From NCBI RefSeq assembly GCF_036370855.1, contig NC_088113.1, forward strand, positions 21,782,501 through 21,846,500: a stretch of DNA of 64,000 nucleotides. The letters run 5' to 3'. A model generated the notes under the pieces. That model saw only the letters and a list, made by a program, of their open reading frames with translations, made no database searches and had not been told where the DNA came from. The translations under genes and the position numbers were made by a program. The stretch is from Dromaius novaehollandiae (lineage: Eukaryota > Chordata > Aves > Casuariiformes > Dromaiidae). This document shows, in pieces, positions 1 through 13,039 of this stretch (position 1 is its first letter; each line of letters opens with the position of its first letter).

Positions 1-2042
1 GGGAAACATCTCTCCCCTTACAAAATACCCCTGGGATAACTCCGCAGCTCCATTCCCAGGGCACCGAGCCATGGGGCAGATCTGGGGCTGTGCAGAAGCA
101 CCCGGGGCTGCAAATGAAACTCTCCCAAACTGCATCAAGGACCGCTCTGTGGGCAGCCCTGGGCTGCCAGGTTGAACTTCACCAGGTTGAACCGGCGTCA
201 CATGTAACAAAGCTGCCATGTCCTCCCGTACAAGTGCAGACACTGCTAGGGATCGATGAGCAAATATACATCCCGCTCCAGGAATTAGTCAGCTCTTTAA
301 CAGGGCCTTCAAATAACAAAATACCTTTGTCCATAGTATTTTTTGCCACAGAGACACAGGTCCCCCCACCCTCTGATGTGGCTAGACCTGGCTGCAGTTG
401 CCCCTCAGCATGCAAGGAAACACTTTTAGGATTAAGGGTAACTTTTTTCCCCACTATTTGTCAGCAATTTAAATGACTCCTTTAGCAGAGGGCAGACACC
501 AGCACCTTGGTAAGAAGGGAGAACGTCCGCTCTTACTGCGGGCAGACGGCAAGCCTGAGCACAGCCTGCTTGTGCAAGAGGAACCAGGCCCTTGGCAAAG
601 GCTTTGCCCTGACAGCCGGCAATCACCTTGCACGCTCCAGCTCAGTGCAAAGGGGCTATTCTGAAAGGGAGCAGTTCTGCTTCAGACACCATCCACCACA
701 GATGGTAGCTCCATTAGAGCAGCAACACACTCACCCATTAGCCCTAAATATCTTTTATTTTTAAGCTCAGTGTGTTGTGGCAGGTGAACGAACATCACAT
801 GTGTACGCACATGCACAGTACGCACGCAGTACAAATGAACAACTGCAGAGCGCAGGACGGGGAGGAACGGGCGTGAGCTGCCAGGCCGTGGTGAGGGAGA
901 CCTGCTGGGGGCTGGAGTAGGGGTCTGTGTGCCCTTCCCATCTGGTGTGCAGGACCTCCCACACCCAGACTAGGTAATCAGGGCTGCTGTTGTGACAAAG
1001 CTGCCACAACTCATGCAACCTACTATGCAGACATCAGCTCACTGAGGATGAGGTGCAAATATCACTGTCAGTGCTAAAGCAGCACCATGAATGCAGGCTG
1101 TTGCACTGTACAGCTATCGACAGGCATACAGTCAGCACCTTTTCTTGCTCATGGCTCATATATAAGATTAACACAAAGAAACAGGAAATTCCTCCACAAA
1201 AGCATACCGTGACGGAGACGAGGATGAGATCAGGCACTGGTAACCTGTGGCAAAACACAGCTCAGGAAAATGGAACTATCCCAAAACCAATTGCTACAAA
1301 CCCTGGAAACAAAAACCTTAGGAGAAATCCAAGGCACTCTGCCTGGACACCCACAGCCAGCACACCCACACACCCCCAGCTGGGGTCTGCAGTCTCCCAC
1401 ACTGAGGAAAAGAGTCGAATTTGCATTCTGCTTAACCTGCTCTGGGCCTGGGGAGCACCAGGCTGCCCTGCTCTGCAGGGAGCACTGGGGCTGATGCAGA
1501 GCAGGGCACAGGCTGCTTGGTGGTCATGCTGCAGGGCGTCTTGAATCACGAACAGGGGCACTGCAAGGAGGAACCAAGAGAGTCACCTTGGCCGTCCCGG
1601 GACACAGCCTGAGAGCTGACGGGCCAGCGATGCCCCTTGTGCTGCGCCAGCCTCTGCCTGGCAAAGTGCAGCATCAGCCTAGGGTTCAGGCTGTTCCTTG
1701 TCTCACAGAAAGACAGTCTCTTTCCTGCTCCAACATGTTCAGCCTAATCTCTCCCTCATCTGTTCCAGCTACTGTCGTGTTCCCCCCTACCTTTGCCAAG
1801 TTCCCCTCCCGCCCCAGTTCCCCATCACCAGTTCACATTTCCAGCTGTACCCCATGTCTTCTGATTATTTCACACCTCCACTCATGCTGCCCTAAACTCG
1901 GCTCTGCCCAGGCCCCCACTGTCCTTGCAGGGTCAGAGGGAAGCTTGGAAAGAGGGCCTACGTCCTCCTGGCCTTGAGAGCCCAGAGCATGAATCCTCCC
2001 AAACGCAGCCAGTCAGACAGGAGACTGTGTCCCGTTCAGACA

Positions 2043-2057
2043 CCCCCCCCCCCCCCC
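2043..2057. repeat. Poly-C homopolymer run
   Basis: An uninterrupted run of 15 C. It is length-unstable sequence and a likely site of sequencing or assembly error. No gene context. Confidence 0.9.
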
Positions 2058-3764
2058 AGAGGCAACCCCTGCTCTGGCGAGGATGGGGAGCAAGGAAGAC
2101 AAGACGCTGAGAAGGAGAGCACAAAGCTAGAGCACAGGAGAGAGGCAATGGCAGAGACAGAAGCAGGGAAGGCAATTCAATTTTCAGAGCCTGTCCCACC
2201 AATTCAGCTCAGAAACACGATAAGAAACCCATTTCCAGCGATAGGCACCCTAATCCCCAGCCATCCTGCATTTCCATTTCTGAGAGGCGCTGGTTCCAAC
2301 AGGGAGGCATTTTCCCATCTAGGTTTGCTAGAAGGGACAGCACTGTATTAAATACCGATTTTCCCAGCACTGCTTAACTCCTTCTGTGCCTAGTCTGGCC
2401 ACTCGTGCAAGCACTGGAGGGTCAGGGCAGCCGAACAGCTGCTGCCCTGCACCCCGGAGCAGGAGAACCGAGCTGGGAGCCTCTCAGGGGCCCTTCCTGC
2501 GGGCTGCAGGCCAGACGGACAGGGAAACGGGGAAGAACTGAAATGCATCAGCAGTCAGGGCAGAGCAGCTTAGATCAGGAATTTATTATTGCTCAGGGCA
2601 GCACTCACACTCAACTGTGGAGCGAGACGCACAGTAATGCCTACATCCTTTGTTAAAACCGAGAGACAGACCCAAAGAATTCTAAGACTGGCTTAAAAAA
2701 CATTTGCAAGGAACACAGGCACTCGGAGGGCAGAGGATGCAGTCCCTGCAGTTACGGCCATGCCCGCCACGTGCCCAGCGCGGCCCCCACGTCTTCTCCA
2801 CAGTTCCGGCATTGCTGCGCGGGGTGCAGCCTTCGCCTCCCGGTTACTGGGGAGAACAGGGAGAAGAAAGGTGCAAAGGGAGAAGGGGTCGGCGGAAGAG
2901 AGACCAGCACAGGAACACGTACGATCGGTGGTGAGCACTCTCGCTGTCCTCAGGAGGGCTGTTCACAGCACCGGGCAACAGCTGCAGTCTCACTGGCATG
3001 TCACGTCCCCCACTGCTGTCCGCCGGGGTTGCTCGGGGCCAGCCTCCCCACGGATGTCTGGCTCATATCCCCAGCAGCCCCAGACCTCGCTATTAGCAAC
3101 AGCTATCTTGTGAGAGCCGCCTTCCTTCCAGCATGAAGCAGGACTCACCCCCACTGCCTGGAAGCCATTAAGCTGCTGCATTCCCTGGGCGCTAACACGC
3201 TGTCGTCCTCCTCCTTCCTCCCCCCAGCTGCCTGCAGCCAGCCCTCGGTGCTTCCCGCCACCCAGCCCAGCACGGCTTCTCATTTCACTGCCCTCCCTCT
3301 CTGCTGACAGTCACCATTTACCTCTCTCTGTTTCCTGGCATCAGGGCTCCTGACCGCAACGTGAACCAAGTCCCTCAGGCAGCTGCAGGTCCTGAGGGCT
3401 CCTGATCTGCCTGGCCACGGCAGCCGGCACAGCAGCTTGGTTCGCTCTCCCCGACACCAGACACAAAATTCCCCTCACAGAGGACGAATAAACCTGCATA
3501 TTCTGATGAGACTCTTCACGCCCCTCCTCTGACCGCTGCTACAAACCGAACCAGGGACCTCCGTCGGAAAGAGGAGCCCCAACAGCTGTAGCTTCACAAA
3601 CGGACAAGGCCAATGGTGCAAAGCTGGGGGACCACCAGTCGGTCCACAGCCAGAGGGCTCTCCCCAGCCCTCTGCATTGCTCCAGCACCAACCACAACTG
3701 TCCATTCGTCATCCACTAAACAAGGGGAAATTTAAAGGCTCATGTCTCTAAAACACAGAAAACA

Positions 3765-3830
3765 ATTCCTATTGCATTTTAATGGTGCTGTAATTTATTG
3801 GATCGGAAATGATGGATGGCAGCAGAAGGG
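3765..3830. other. Candidate conserved non-coding element
   Basis: An AT-rich block in a GC-rich neighbourhood, with the homeodomain-like core TAAT and a TTTATTGGAT segment followed by GATGGATGG. The complexity is high and it is not a repeat. It resembles a vertebrate developmental enhancer core in composition only. No comparison was possible. Confidence 0.2.
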
Positions 3831-6064
3831 GGCTGGGCCCAGTGCACAGGGCAGTGCTGATGCAGTGGGAGCAACAGATGTACAGCTGAGGGGAGAGCCT
3901 GGGAAGCTCCCAGGATTCGTGTTGCATGGGGCTGAAGGAATAACGCGATCTACAAGGACCAATTCCTTCTCACACCTTGCAATCCCACCCCGCAGTGCAG
4001 GATTTGAAGTAGAGGCTCCTGCAAGAAACATCCAGGTGAAGAACAAGAGAGCTGCAGCACTGTGCCAGCTATGCCTGCTCTCTGTGCTCCTGGGACGCAC
4101 TGTTTTGCTTCCCAAGCAGCCCTTGCTGGTGCAGTTGCAGATTCAAGGCACAAGCAATAGTTGCCCAGAGTGCTTCAGCCCTGGGGAAGAGGAGCACCTG
4201 GTGGAAAGACAGAGAACGAACATGAGCTTCACTGCTCCTCCCCCTCATAATCTCCCAGCTCTGGAGAGTTCGAGCTGCACTGGGCAGTAATTGAAACCAG
4301 GCTCTTTAACACAGGTGCCAATTATTGCTTGTTAATGCAGGCAGCTGATAGAAAAAGCAATCATTCAGCCCCACTAGGATGAGAAGCACAAGAGCAGAGA
4401 TGGTGGGGCTACTTATGCTAGCGTGGGATCTTGTAGGACAGTTCTGTGCTCTCCTGGTGCTTCAGCAAGCCCTCCTCTAGTGACACACAGGACAAGTTCC
4501 TGCACTCATGCCCTCTAGCTACACACCCCACTGCACCTCTGACACACCCTCATGCCTCCCCTCTTCCATAGCCAGCTTCCCCACCCTTCCCGGGAGGATG
4601 CCAGCTGCCTGTTCTCCTTTTCTCTGTTCAAAGCTCCCCTTTGTTTGCCTGTGTGGGGGAGGTGTGGCAGTGGGGGAGGCGGCTGATCCGGGGGAGCATG
4701 CTGATGATGGGGGAGCTGGATTCCCAGCAAAAACCTGCTGCTCCTTAGTCTTTTGTCCTCCAGGAACTGCTGACCTGGAGGGACAATACCTTGGGGAAAC
4801 CTCAGTGGGTAATGACAAGAGGAATGATCCACCTGCGCCAGCATCAAGTAGAGGGGAAATTAGCCTTTCAGGGTAGAAAGAAGGCTGAAGCCAAAGCCGG
4901 AGCCTGTAGTCAGGCAAGTGCAAATAAGAAACACGGCGCTGGGCCATGCTACCGGGCAAGCACCATCTGCTCTGACTCCTAGCATCCTCCACCCTGTCGT
5001 GGAAGATATATCAGCTGATACTGGGTTCAGCACAGCAGAACAAGATGGCTTTTCTTAGTTGGAGTCACACTGGGGCCCTAGATAACTGAATGGTCACTTC
5101 AGGCCTTAAAAATCTATGAAACTGTGGGCATAAGCTACAGCTGGTGCTGAGTAAGGAGGCAGCCCTGACACCTGCGGGAGGCAGGGAGCTTCCCTGCATG
5201 GTGCCCCATTTGGCTGGACTGCAGCAGGGGCAACCCCAGGCATCCCAGGGTCTACGAGCCGCCATGGATATCACCTGGCACCTGGGGATGGACCCAGGAA
5301 TGCCAGCACTTCCCAGCATGACCCTGCCTCTGCCTAGACCCACAACGGGCAGCACTTCTACAGGGGATGGCCGTGGGGAGCCCCAGGGTCACCCCTGGCC
5401 GTAGCAATACCTTCCTTCCCTGTGATGAGGCTGGTGCAGGGAGAGGCATCAAGAATATTCCCCTGCATCCCCGCCCCTTCCCCGGTGCACTGTCCCTGCT
5501 GCCCACACCGGGGCCCAGCGCACTGCTGGAGCACAGCTGCCTCCCCTGGCTGCACCACTGGCCAGGGAGTGCAGCTGCAGCTCCTGATCCAAGGGCAATG
5601 GGAGAAGCGAGGCTGCTGAACACATCGGCAAATGCAGACTTACAGCAGTGTTAGAGCTGGGAGGGGAAATCATCCCACCCTGCACGTGTAGGGGTATGAA
5701 GCTGCAACCACTGAGGGATGCATTGGCAGGTCAAGAACACGTTTGGAGAGAGACATGGCACATGCGCACTACATTAGCAGGGTCAGAGGGCCTGCACCAA
5801 GGAAGCCAAAAAACAGTGCTCTAGGGCAGGAGCTATGTTGGGTTTGCAGGATTCAGCCTCCCACAAGAAACAACTTTGGAGGAGAGTGTGCTAGACAGGA
5901 GCAGTGCATCCATCTGCACAGGGCATGCACAAGACAACCAGGGGGTCGGGACCTGCTGTGCATAACCCAGAGCTTGGGGGTAGTCCCTGCCTGCAGAGCT
6001 TACTAACAGGGCCAGCCTGTGTCTGCCTCACACTTTGGCCTGCCTTTAGAAGAGCATCTGTCAG

Positions 6065-6160
6065 GCTAGTGCAGTGACAGAGCAGTGCACTGGTTGGTGC
6101 CTTGCAGCCAAGCCTCCTGTTTCAGTCCTGGCTCCAGTGTCATCAGCCCTAACTTACCAA
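6065..6160 (+). mobile_element. Possible old tRNA-derived SINE head
   Basis: The segment carries CAGAGCAGTGCACTGG followed about 35 bases later by GTTTCAGTCCTGGCTCC. The second string resembles a degenerate RNA polymerase III B box (GGTTCRANTCC) with the 'CCTGGCTC' tail typical of tRNA-derived amniote SINE heads. No tail repeat or target-site duplication was found. It could be coincidence. Confidence 0.25.
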
Positions 6161-6499
6161 CATCACAAGTCCTGTCCTCCAAAACCACAGTAAGTTTTTA
6201 AACCACGCCTGCCTTTGTCTTTACTTGGGGGATTCCAGCTTTCAGGATCATTAGGACCTCTAGTCCCAGCTTTTCACTGCAGCCTAGCTTCTAGAGTCCA
6301 GGAACTTCATTCCTGACCTACTCAAAGCTGAGCCTCTCTGCAGGTACCAAACTGCAGTACCTGGGGCTCGGGTGATACTACTGAGGAATCACGAACAGGC
6401 TGCAGTTCCTCCTGCTGCAGGAGACACCCTTATGGCGTCTGTGGCAAGGCAGTAGCCCGAAACACGTATCAGTGCAGCCCAGGGCTCTGCCTAGGTGCC

Positions 6500-6855
6500 T
6501 CAGCCTGAAGAAGAGAGAGAGCTTGGGGGGGACCTCACAGCCATCTGTCAGTACCTACAAGGAAGTTACTGAGGAGATGGAGCCAGGCTCTTATCAACGG
6601 TGCACGATGAGATGATGAGAAACAACAGTCATAACTTGAAATAGAAGTTCAGACTGGAGATGAGGAAAAACTTTGTCCTTATGAGGACAGTCAAGCATTG
6701 GAGCAGGGGCTCAGACAGGCAGTGCAGTCTCTGTCCTTGGAGGCTTTCACAACCCACTGGATAAAGCCCTGAGCAGCCTGGTCTGATCTCAAAGCTGACC
6801 TTGCTCTGAGCAGGTCACTGCTCCCATCCCACCTAAATTACCCTGTGATTTCTAA
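6500..6855 (+). mobile_element. CR1 LINE, 3'-end fragment
   Basis: This matches the 3' end of chicken-repeat-1 (CR1) non-LTR retrotransposons in order. First comes a 'GGGGGGGACCTCACAGCC' segment, then a GTCAAGCATTGGAGCAGG segment, then CCTTGGAGGCTTTCACAACC, then AAAGCCCTGAGCAGCCTG. It ends in CACCTAAATTACCCTGTGAT and TTCTA, close to the CR1 3' terminus. It is truncated at the 5' end, as most CR1 copies are, and several per cent diverged, so inactive. CR1 is the dominant LINE of birds and other sauropsids and is the best single clue to the host group. Confidence 0.85.
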
Positions 6856-7104
6856 CTCAGTATAGCAGGAGAAAGGGCCTTTTGGCTTCAAAGCAACAGG
6901 GCAGGATGAGGCAAGCTGTCAGCTGTCTGCATCACCAACATGGTCCCCTCCCAACACATACTTTGCTGCCCTCCCAGTTCCATTTGTACACTGAATTACA
7001 CCAACAAGGCAGGTGAGCCTGCCTTGTGCAGGGGTGGGGGGACATGCTGAAACTTGAGGTTAGAAAAATTGCTGGGCTGAGACCAGCAGAGCAGCTTTTA
7101 GCAC

Positions 7105-7215
7105 GTTCATGACGATGGCGCCAATTAGTGCAATTACAGGGCTTGGCTGCATCTTCCTGACTGTGATTTTCATTAACAATCGCATGGTCAATTCTGCTAT
7201 TTTTCATCGGGCAAG
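7105..7215. other. Candidate conserved non-coding element
   Basis: A high-complexity block containing GCCAATTAGTGCAATTACAG, TTTCATTAACAATCGCATGG and a TTTTTCATCGG end. It holds three ATTA/TAAT homeodomain cores and a GCCAAT box within about 100 bases. It reads through an open frame on the plus strand, but that frame has no splice context or known domain. Composition and motif density suggest an enhancer core, and only cross-species alignment could confirm this. Confidence 0.25.
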
Positions 7216-7750
7216 CAGCCAGAAGCTGGCAGCAGCCTCTGCTCCTGGCAATGTCCACAGGAAGGGCAGGGACAGACCGCTCCTCTGGGAGGACAGGCTG
7301 GCAACACGGGCCCGGCCAGGCGCTCAGAAGTGCTGGCTCCTGGCAGTGACAAGACTGTCTGGGAGAGGAGAAATGTGTCCCATAGCTACCTGTCCTGTCA
7401 GAAAAGCACAGTCCTCGCAGGAGACTTAACAACACTCAGCACAGCTGGTCCCCCAGCAGTAAATACCATCATGAATAACACCACTCTCCAAAGCTCCAGA
7501 CAGCTCCGTTTTGGCTGCACCATCTTTCCTAAAGTAAAGCAAGACAAATGGCCCCCAAGGCTGTTCCCAAATCTATGACTCTTCCAGCAGCTACAGGATA
7601 TAGAACTTCTCAGGTTCACATGGCTCCAGGAAAAGGCGACATCTCCATATACTGGGTGCAGACTAGAAGCAAGAGTTCTTCAAGCATACTTGGAGTGCAG
7701 AGACTCAAGGCTGTGAACATCAAAACCTGCATACCCCAGGAATAAGGGAC

Positions 7751-7763
7751 GGGGGGGGGGGGG
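7751..7763. repeat. Poly-G homopolymer run
   Basis: Thirteen consecutive G. Likely length-variable. No gene context. Confidence 0.9.
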
Positions 7764-8399
7764 AACAGAGCCTCAGTGCAGAAGCAGGGATATAGAGATA
7801 GTGGCAAGGCTTTGCCACTGCAAAGATCATAGATGAATGTGAGCTCTCTGCAGCCCTAGGTTGGGTGGAAGCCAGCCTTCCAGCTGTCTGCACCCTCAGC
7901 TCTCCTTCCCCCACTTCACTAAGCACCAAACACATAGTAAAAGCTGCAGAGATATTCAACTGAAACAAGAAATGAAGCACAGCTTGAGGCAGCTCTACTG
8001 CTGGGCACCAAGCCCCGTGCTGCTGCTCTGCCTTGCCTGTCCTGGGCATCATGGAGCCAGGCTGGCTTTCCCACTATGAGATGGAGCTGCTGTGACACTA
8101 CAGTAAGCTTCCTGACCATCCTGCTCACTGGGCAGAGAACTGGGGAGTGCAGAGGGGTTTGCAGGGTCACGTCCCCTTGCTCTCAGGGTGTTTACTGTGT
8201 TGAAATTTCATCAGGAAGCCAAGCATCTGTTCTTCAAGAAGAGGTGGGGGCGGGGGGAAAAGGGGAAGCAAAATCAGCACGCGTGTAAACACCTGGTCTT
8301 ACAGGCAAGAACAGAGTTTGCAGGAGTGCAGTACCTCTGAGATTCATTCAGCTTTGCTTCCTTTGGTTAATTAGTTCAAACACCATCAATATTAAATCA

Positions 8400-8610
8400 T
8401 AGCCAGCATCCTCCTCTACATTGCTCATAGAAAGACAGGGGCACACGGAAGCAAGGGTGCACACATACAAAGGTATGCACACACATATGTCTGCACACAC
8501 ATGAATATATATTCACAGGCAAATGCATACACATAACCTGCATTTATGGACGAGTCATATTTCAAGTTTATGGCTGCATGTCAGACTGTGTGTGCATGTG
8601 CCTGCAGTGG
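8400..8610. repeat. Degenerate CA/TG-rich stretch
   Basis: A long interrupted run of CACACA and TATGCACACACAT-like words continuing to TGTGTGTGCATGTGCC. It looks like a decayed dinucleotide microsatellite. No gene is present. Confidence 0.5.
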
Positions 8611-11204
8611 TTCCGACCATGTTCAGCCTTTACACTCTTCCTTTGAGAAAGGGGGATGAACTGAACTGTGCCACACAATGCTTGACTGTAGAGAAACCTG
8701 TTTCTCCCATCCTCTAAAGCAGCCCCTAACTTGGGGGCACCTCAGCAGAGTCAGCATGACTAACTAGCACCACCCCTCTCAGAAGACTGCCGGTAGCAAC
8801 CAGTGGCACAGACAAACAGCAACAAAACAAACAGATTCACCAAATGCTAATTTACATCCAGGCTAGAGGTAGCATGAAACAAATAGTAATATAATGTTAT
8901 GTTGCACTAAAATTATTTACAGCATCACTGAGTTCATATCTGGGATCGAATGAGACACGATTCAAATGCCCTTCAGGCACACTGTTCGTTCCTCAGCTCT
9001 ACCTTATGCCTTTCCATGACAGTTGCCACATAGACAAGAAATACGGCCATAGCCCCTACTCACTCCCTGTGGTTAAATCAGCTCTGCACCCCTACGTGCT
9101 ACAAGCTCCCCTCTGCCTATCAGCAGAGACCAAGGCTAGAGCAGCTAGCCAGTGCTTCCACCTCGTTCCTGCAACACTGCTTGCTGGGAGGGAATGCTAA
9201 AGCAGCCAAGAACGGGGCGCTCTGCCCTGCACCCTGTGACATTCCCCACTAAAGTCCTAACCAGGCACGCCCCAGCACCAACATAGCTGAAGCCTGGTGA
9301 AGCTCTGGGGTTAGAGGAGCTTTGCATACACAGCAGGCAGGGTGAGAGCAAAAGCAGAGCGGACCGAGAAGCAGGGAAGAAGGTCAAAAAACGGTAAGAG
9401 AGCATCCATCACAGATGCTCTATCCCTAACATTACTTCTCAGAATTTAGTGAACACAAGTGCTTCTGGAAGGCTAAGAGGTGGAACTGATAGGGTAAGTT
9501 TCCCCAAAAAGACAGCTCTGCCCGACACAACGGCTGCACCTCCCTGCTTTAAAGCCAGTATTTGCCCATTTCTCACAAGTACCAACACTGTTTCCTCACT
9601 TTCTGTCTTCGCTGTACCCCACCTCTGCATCGCCCTTATCCAAAGCCTCAAAATTTATGATGGACAACTGGTCTCACATCACTGTTCACTCACCGCAAAT
9701 TGCATGATTTCCCCCCTCCTTCATCATGGTGCTCCTGCCGTTGCTCAAGGAGTGAAGCAGAGCAAGCAGCCACAGTGGCTGTGGGTGAACAGAAACACAA
9801 CTGGATTTGGGACCAAGAACCAGCAATACCAGCACGGGGAGGAAGAGGGAGAAAGGGGCACATGCACACTGTGCTTCCTCCCTCGCAAAGCTCAGGCTCT
9901 CACCAGAAGCTGTTACAAAAGCAAGATAAACCCACAAAACAATAGAATCCTCTCATTTTCTTTCTATGTCTCCCAGGCAACACCTAGCACTCAACAACAG
10001 TTTAGAGTGCAAAGCCCCCTCTGTTTGGCCAGTTAATGGCAGGAAGATGAAGAGACTTAAGCAGAGTTTCTCACAGGTTATTGTTTGGTCACCCCAGTCA
10101 GGCACCTGCAGCAGTGACATTTATATCCAACATTACACTGTATTTAAATCCAATCTTCAGTGCTGGAGCTCTGAAAGTCCAATGAAGGAGGTGCATTTCT
10201 GCTTCTAGTATACAGATCTGCAGCTACCCTTGCACACATGGGTGGGAGAGCATGACAGCACCATGAAGGAACAGCAGCACCTCTGCAATTCAGAAACCTT
10301 CCGTGCATTCTTTCCTGGGATCCTCAAGTCCCATCATCTCTGCTCCATAACTATTGGTATCTGCTGGGCTGGTGTAGCACTTTCATTTTACATATGCTGC
10401 AGCAGGAGTAAAAGGGATATTAGGAGCACAGCTAGCTGTTCAGCCAGGTCATTCCTTGGGCCTGGGACACAGTGGGTGCTTGGTCAGAAAGAACCACATT
10501 TACACACAGTCTAATTAACACTGGATTTGTTTGACGCTGCGTCTGTTTCAGTCCTGACCTTCCTGTTGAATTTTGGGGATAAAGACAGACAGAGTTCCAG
10601 GCAAAACCTTCAGGTTGGTGACTATTGCCAAAAGTCCTGCCAGACAAGACCTTTTAAAGAAGAGGTCCCCATGGGAACAACTGGGTGCTTACTGGGAGCT
10701 AGAGAGCAACTTCCTTCCTGCACTACTGGAGCAGAGCAAACCAGATGTTGGGGGCGGGGGGGGAGGACAGGAGAGAGAGAGAAGAAAGGCAAAAAAGGAT
10801 CCTGCCTGTTCTGCACACAAGTAGTCATAGCATAGTCAGCTCTATGCCAGGAAAGTTCCTACAGAGAATAATTGTACAAGGAAAAGTAATATAAAGACTG
10901 CAAGATAGCAACTCTTTCCTAGAAGCAGAGGACCTTGTGGATTATAGTCTCAGGCAGAAATCCTTGCAGGACCATCTTCATCAATTCCCATCGAGCTACA
11001 GAGCAAAAAAAAAACTTTCCAGCCTAGCACTGCAGATCCAGGGAAGAAGCAGAAGTATGCCAGGTTGAGCTGGATCAGGGCCTGCTTGCTGTGTGCTGGT
11101 CACAGAAGCAGGTGCAGAATATGCCCTGCCATGAACTCTGCTCCTTGCACCACAAGATCCTTGCCTGGTTTTCATAAGGCCGGAGGCAGACTTTTTCCCC
11201 CAGT

Positions 11205-11285
11205 GAAGCTCAAGGAGTAATTAATAATTAATTATCATCAAGCTCCTCATAAGGGCTTTTTTAATTCATGGGCAGGAATAGGATA
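11205..11285. other. Candidate conserved non-coding element (TAATTA cluster)
   Basis: The string GTAATTAATAATTAATTATC holds several overlapping homeodomain-type TAATTA cores, followed by CATCAAGCTCCTCATAAGG and another TTTAATTCATGG. Density of such sites and high complexity on either side suggest a regulatory element rather than simple repeat. No direct evidence of conservation is available here. Confidence 0.25.
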
Positions 11286-13039
11286 GAGATCCTCTGCCAT
11301 TCCAAGCTGGATACTAGAAGAAATTAGAACAGGATTCCTTTCCAGAGCAGACAAGTGATGCTCAGTTATTCCCACAAGCAAACTGGGCTACCTGTACCAC
11401 GTGCTGTGGTAGAATCATGAAGCAGTAGACACTTTTATGTTGCTCTTCCTAGGTTTTTCTTATCTTTTTCTCTGAAGAGGAGTAAATTTTACTGAACAAG
11501 GAAGCAGATGGCTACCAAGCCTCACCAGGAACAACTTTCCGGGGAAGGGTGAAGCACTAACTGCTCATCTCAAGAGCCATTCTTAGCCTCCGCACTGAAT
11601 GATAGCGTCATATCCAAGCACGAAGAGTTGTGTCCAGATCGCAAATGCACAGGGTAGACACTATCTCCTAGGGCATCTCTTCTGTCTTAAAGAAGGAAAA
11701 ACTCTGGAAGCAACAGACTACAAGGCTCTGAAGTTCACAAGAAGCACTTACATTGGCACAGTCAAATTTCACCCTCGAGCACAGTACGTGGTGCAAAACC
11801 TTGACTGTGAACAAAGCCACCTTTACCTTAGATTTGCAGGGACCTGAAATTCCGATCTAAGACCCATGCAGCAGAAGGATGCCCCAGATTCAGTTCTAGG
11901 ACAGTAACAAGCAAAATGCAAAGAGAAGCTGCAGCATTGCTAAACACAGATCACCCACAGGAAGCATCACTGCCCCACATGAAGTACAATATTCAGTTTT
12001 TCATCAGAACAGATAGGACTTACACCTATCAGTAGGGCAAAGGCAGTGAATCCTGCTGGAAGCATCATGAGTCCTAGCTATTAGAAAATCCAGCTAGATA
12101 GACTCTGCTGGCAGCTCTGCAAATTGGCATGAAAGCAGGTCACAGAACAAGCCATTCTCAGCTCCAGGCAATATCCCACTCGATGCACAGGATCTCTTGC
12201 TGTGCCAGCCTAGCCAGGAACTGCTGGTTCAGTAGCTTTAAGTGGGGTAGTTGCACCACCTGCTGTCTGTTCCAAAGAAAGCTACCAGCATCTATTAGAA
12301 CATGATTAAAGATATCAGTATGGACAATAGTTTTCTTTCCTCAGAACCACAGTTTTTTGCAGTACATGATCCTGATTAAAGTCACCAAGATTCTTTGTAT
12401 CTGAAAATCATGAAACGAGATCAGGAGAGGAACTCAGTCCAAAGAGTCAAAACGGTTCAAGTTCTCAAATACAACACAAGAAATTCAGTTTAATGCCTCT
12501 CAAAGCATTCAAATTTCTCAAATTTCCTCCCTGCCCACCCCCCAAAACTACAAAACCCAACACAGAACAAAACTTCCGAAGAGGCCAAAATTTTGCCAGA
12601 CAAGAAAACAGCCACGTTCTCAACCCCACTGGTGGCTTAGCAGGAAGCAAACAGTTGTGTCATAAATTCTACACTCTTCCACTTTCCTAGTGGCATGCAC
12701 TAGGAGTTGCAGCACTAACTGACCCAATCCAAAAGGACAAAGAGATCAGATGCCTACAGGAAGTCACAATACTAAGTTTCCTTAGGATGTGCGGTCTTGG
12801 AGATGTATAAAAGCAGACAAGTCAGTCTGCTCTCTTGGCTGGCACAAATACAGCAGGCTGCAGGAGAAGATCCCCTTAATACTAGAGATCACAGATCCTG
12901 TTCATAGCCAAGTATTTTGTGTGCCAGGCCTCAGAAATAATTGGGCATGCAGTAGCAAGGCCAGTGTGAATCTAAAAGGCAGTAAAGTTCAGAAGAATGA
13001 CCTCTACTTGCTGAAGCATAGCTATACAACATACAGACA

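Larger units (their letters stand above)
1..13039. other. Intergenic region without a recognisable gene
   Basis: No run of splice-consistent exons or recognisable protein family appears on either strand. The open frames here are short, have no homology I recognise, and often overlap on both strands. The stretch lies downstream of the SLC35C2 3' end. In human the next gene in this direction is, as I recall, the cadherin CDH22, so this may be its upstream flank, but no CDH22 exon is visible. Contents I can name are one CR1 3' fragment, a possible tRNA-derived SINE, two homopolymer runs, a CA/TG-rich stretch and several AT-rich blocks that look like conserved non-coding DNA, listed separately. 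Unannotated lncRNA exons cannot be excluded. Confidence 0.6.

Noticed and set aside
6065-6160. Functional tRNA gene
   Set aside because: The B-box-like word is degenerate and no cloverleaf or anticodon arm can be drawn. At most it is an old SINE head.
7109-7429. 106-codon plus-strand frame beginning MTMAPISAITG
   Set aside because: No splice sites, no family match, and a minus-strand frame overlaps. It is better explained as non-coding, possibly conserved, DNA.
9449-10036. 195-codon plus-strand frame
   Set aside because: Its composition is not protein-like, a minus-strand frame overlaps it, and there are no flanking exon signals or recognisable domain.
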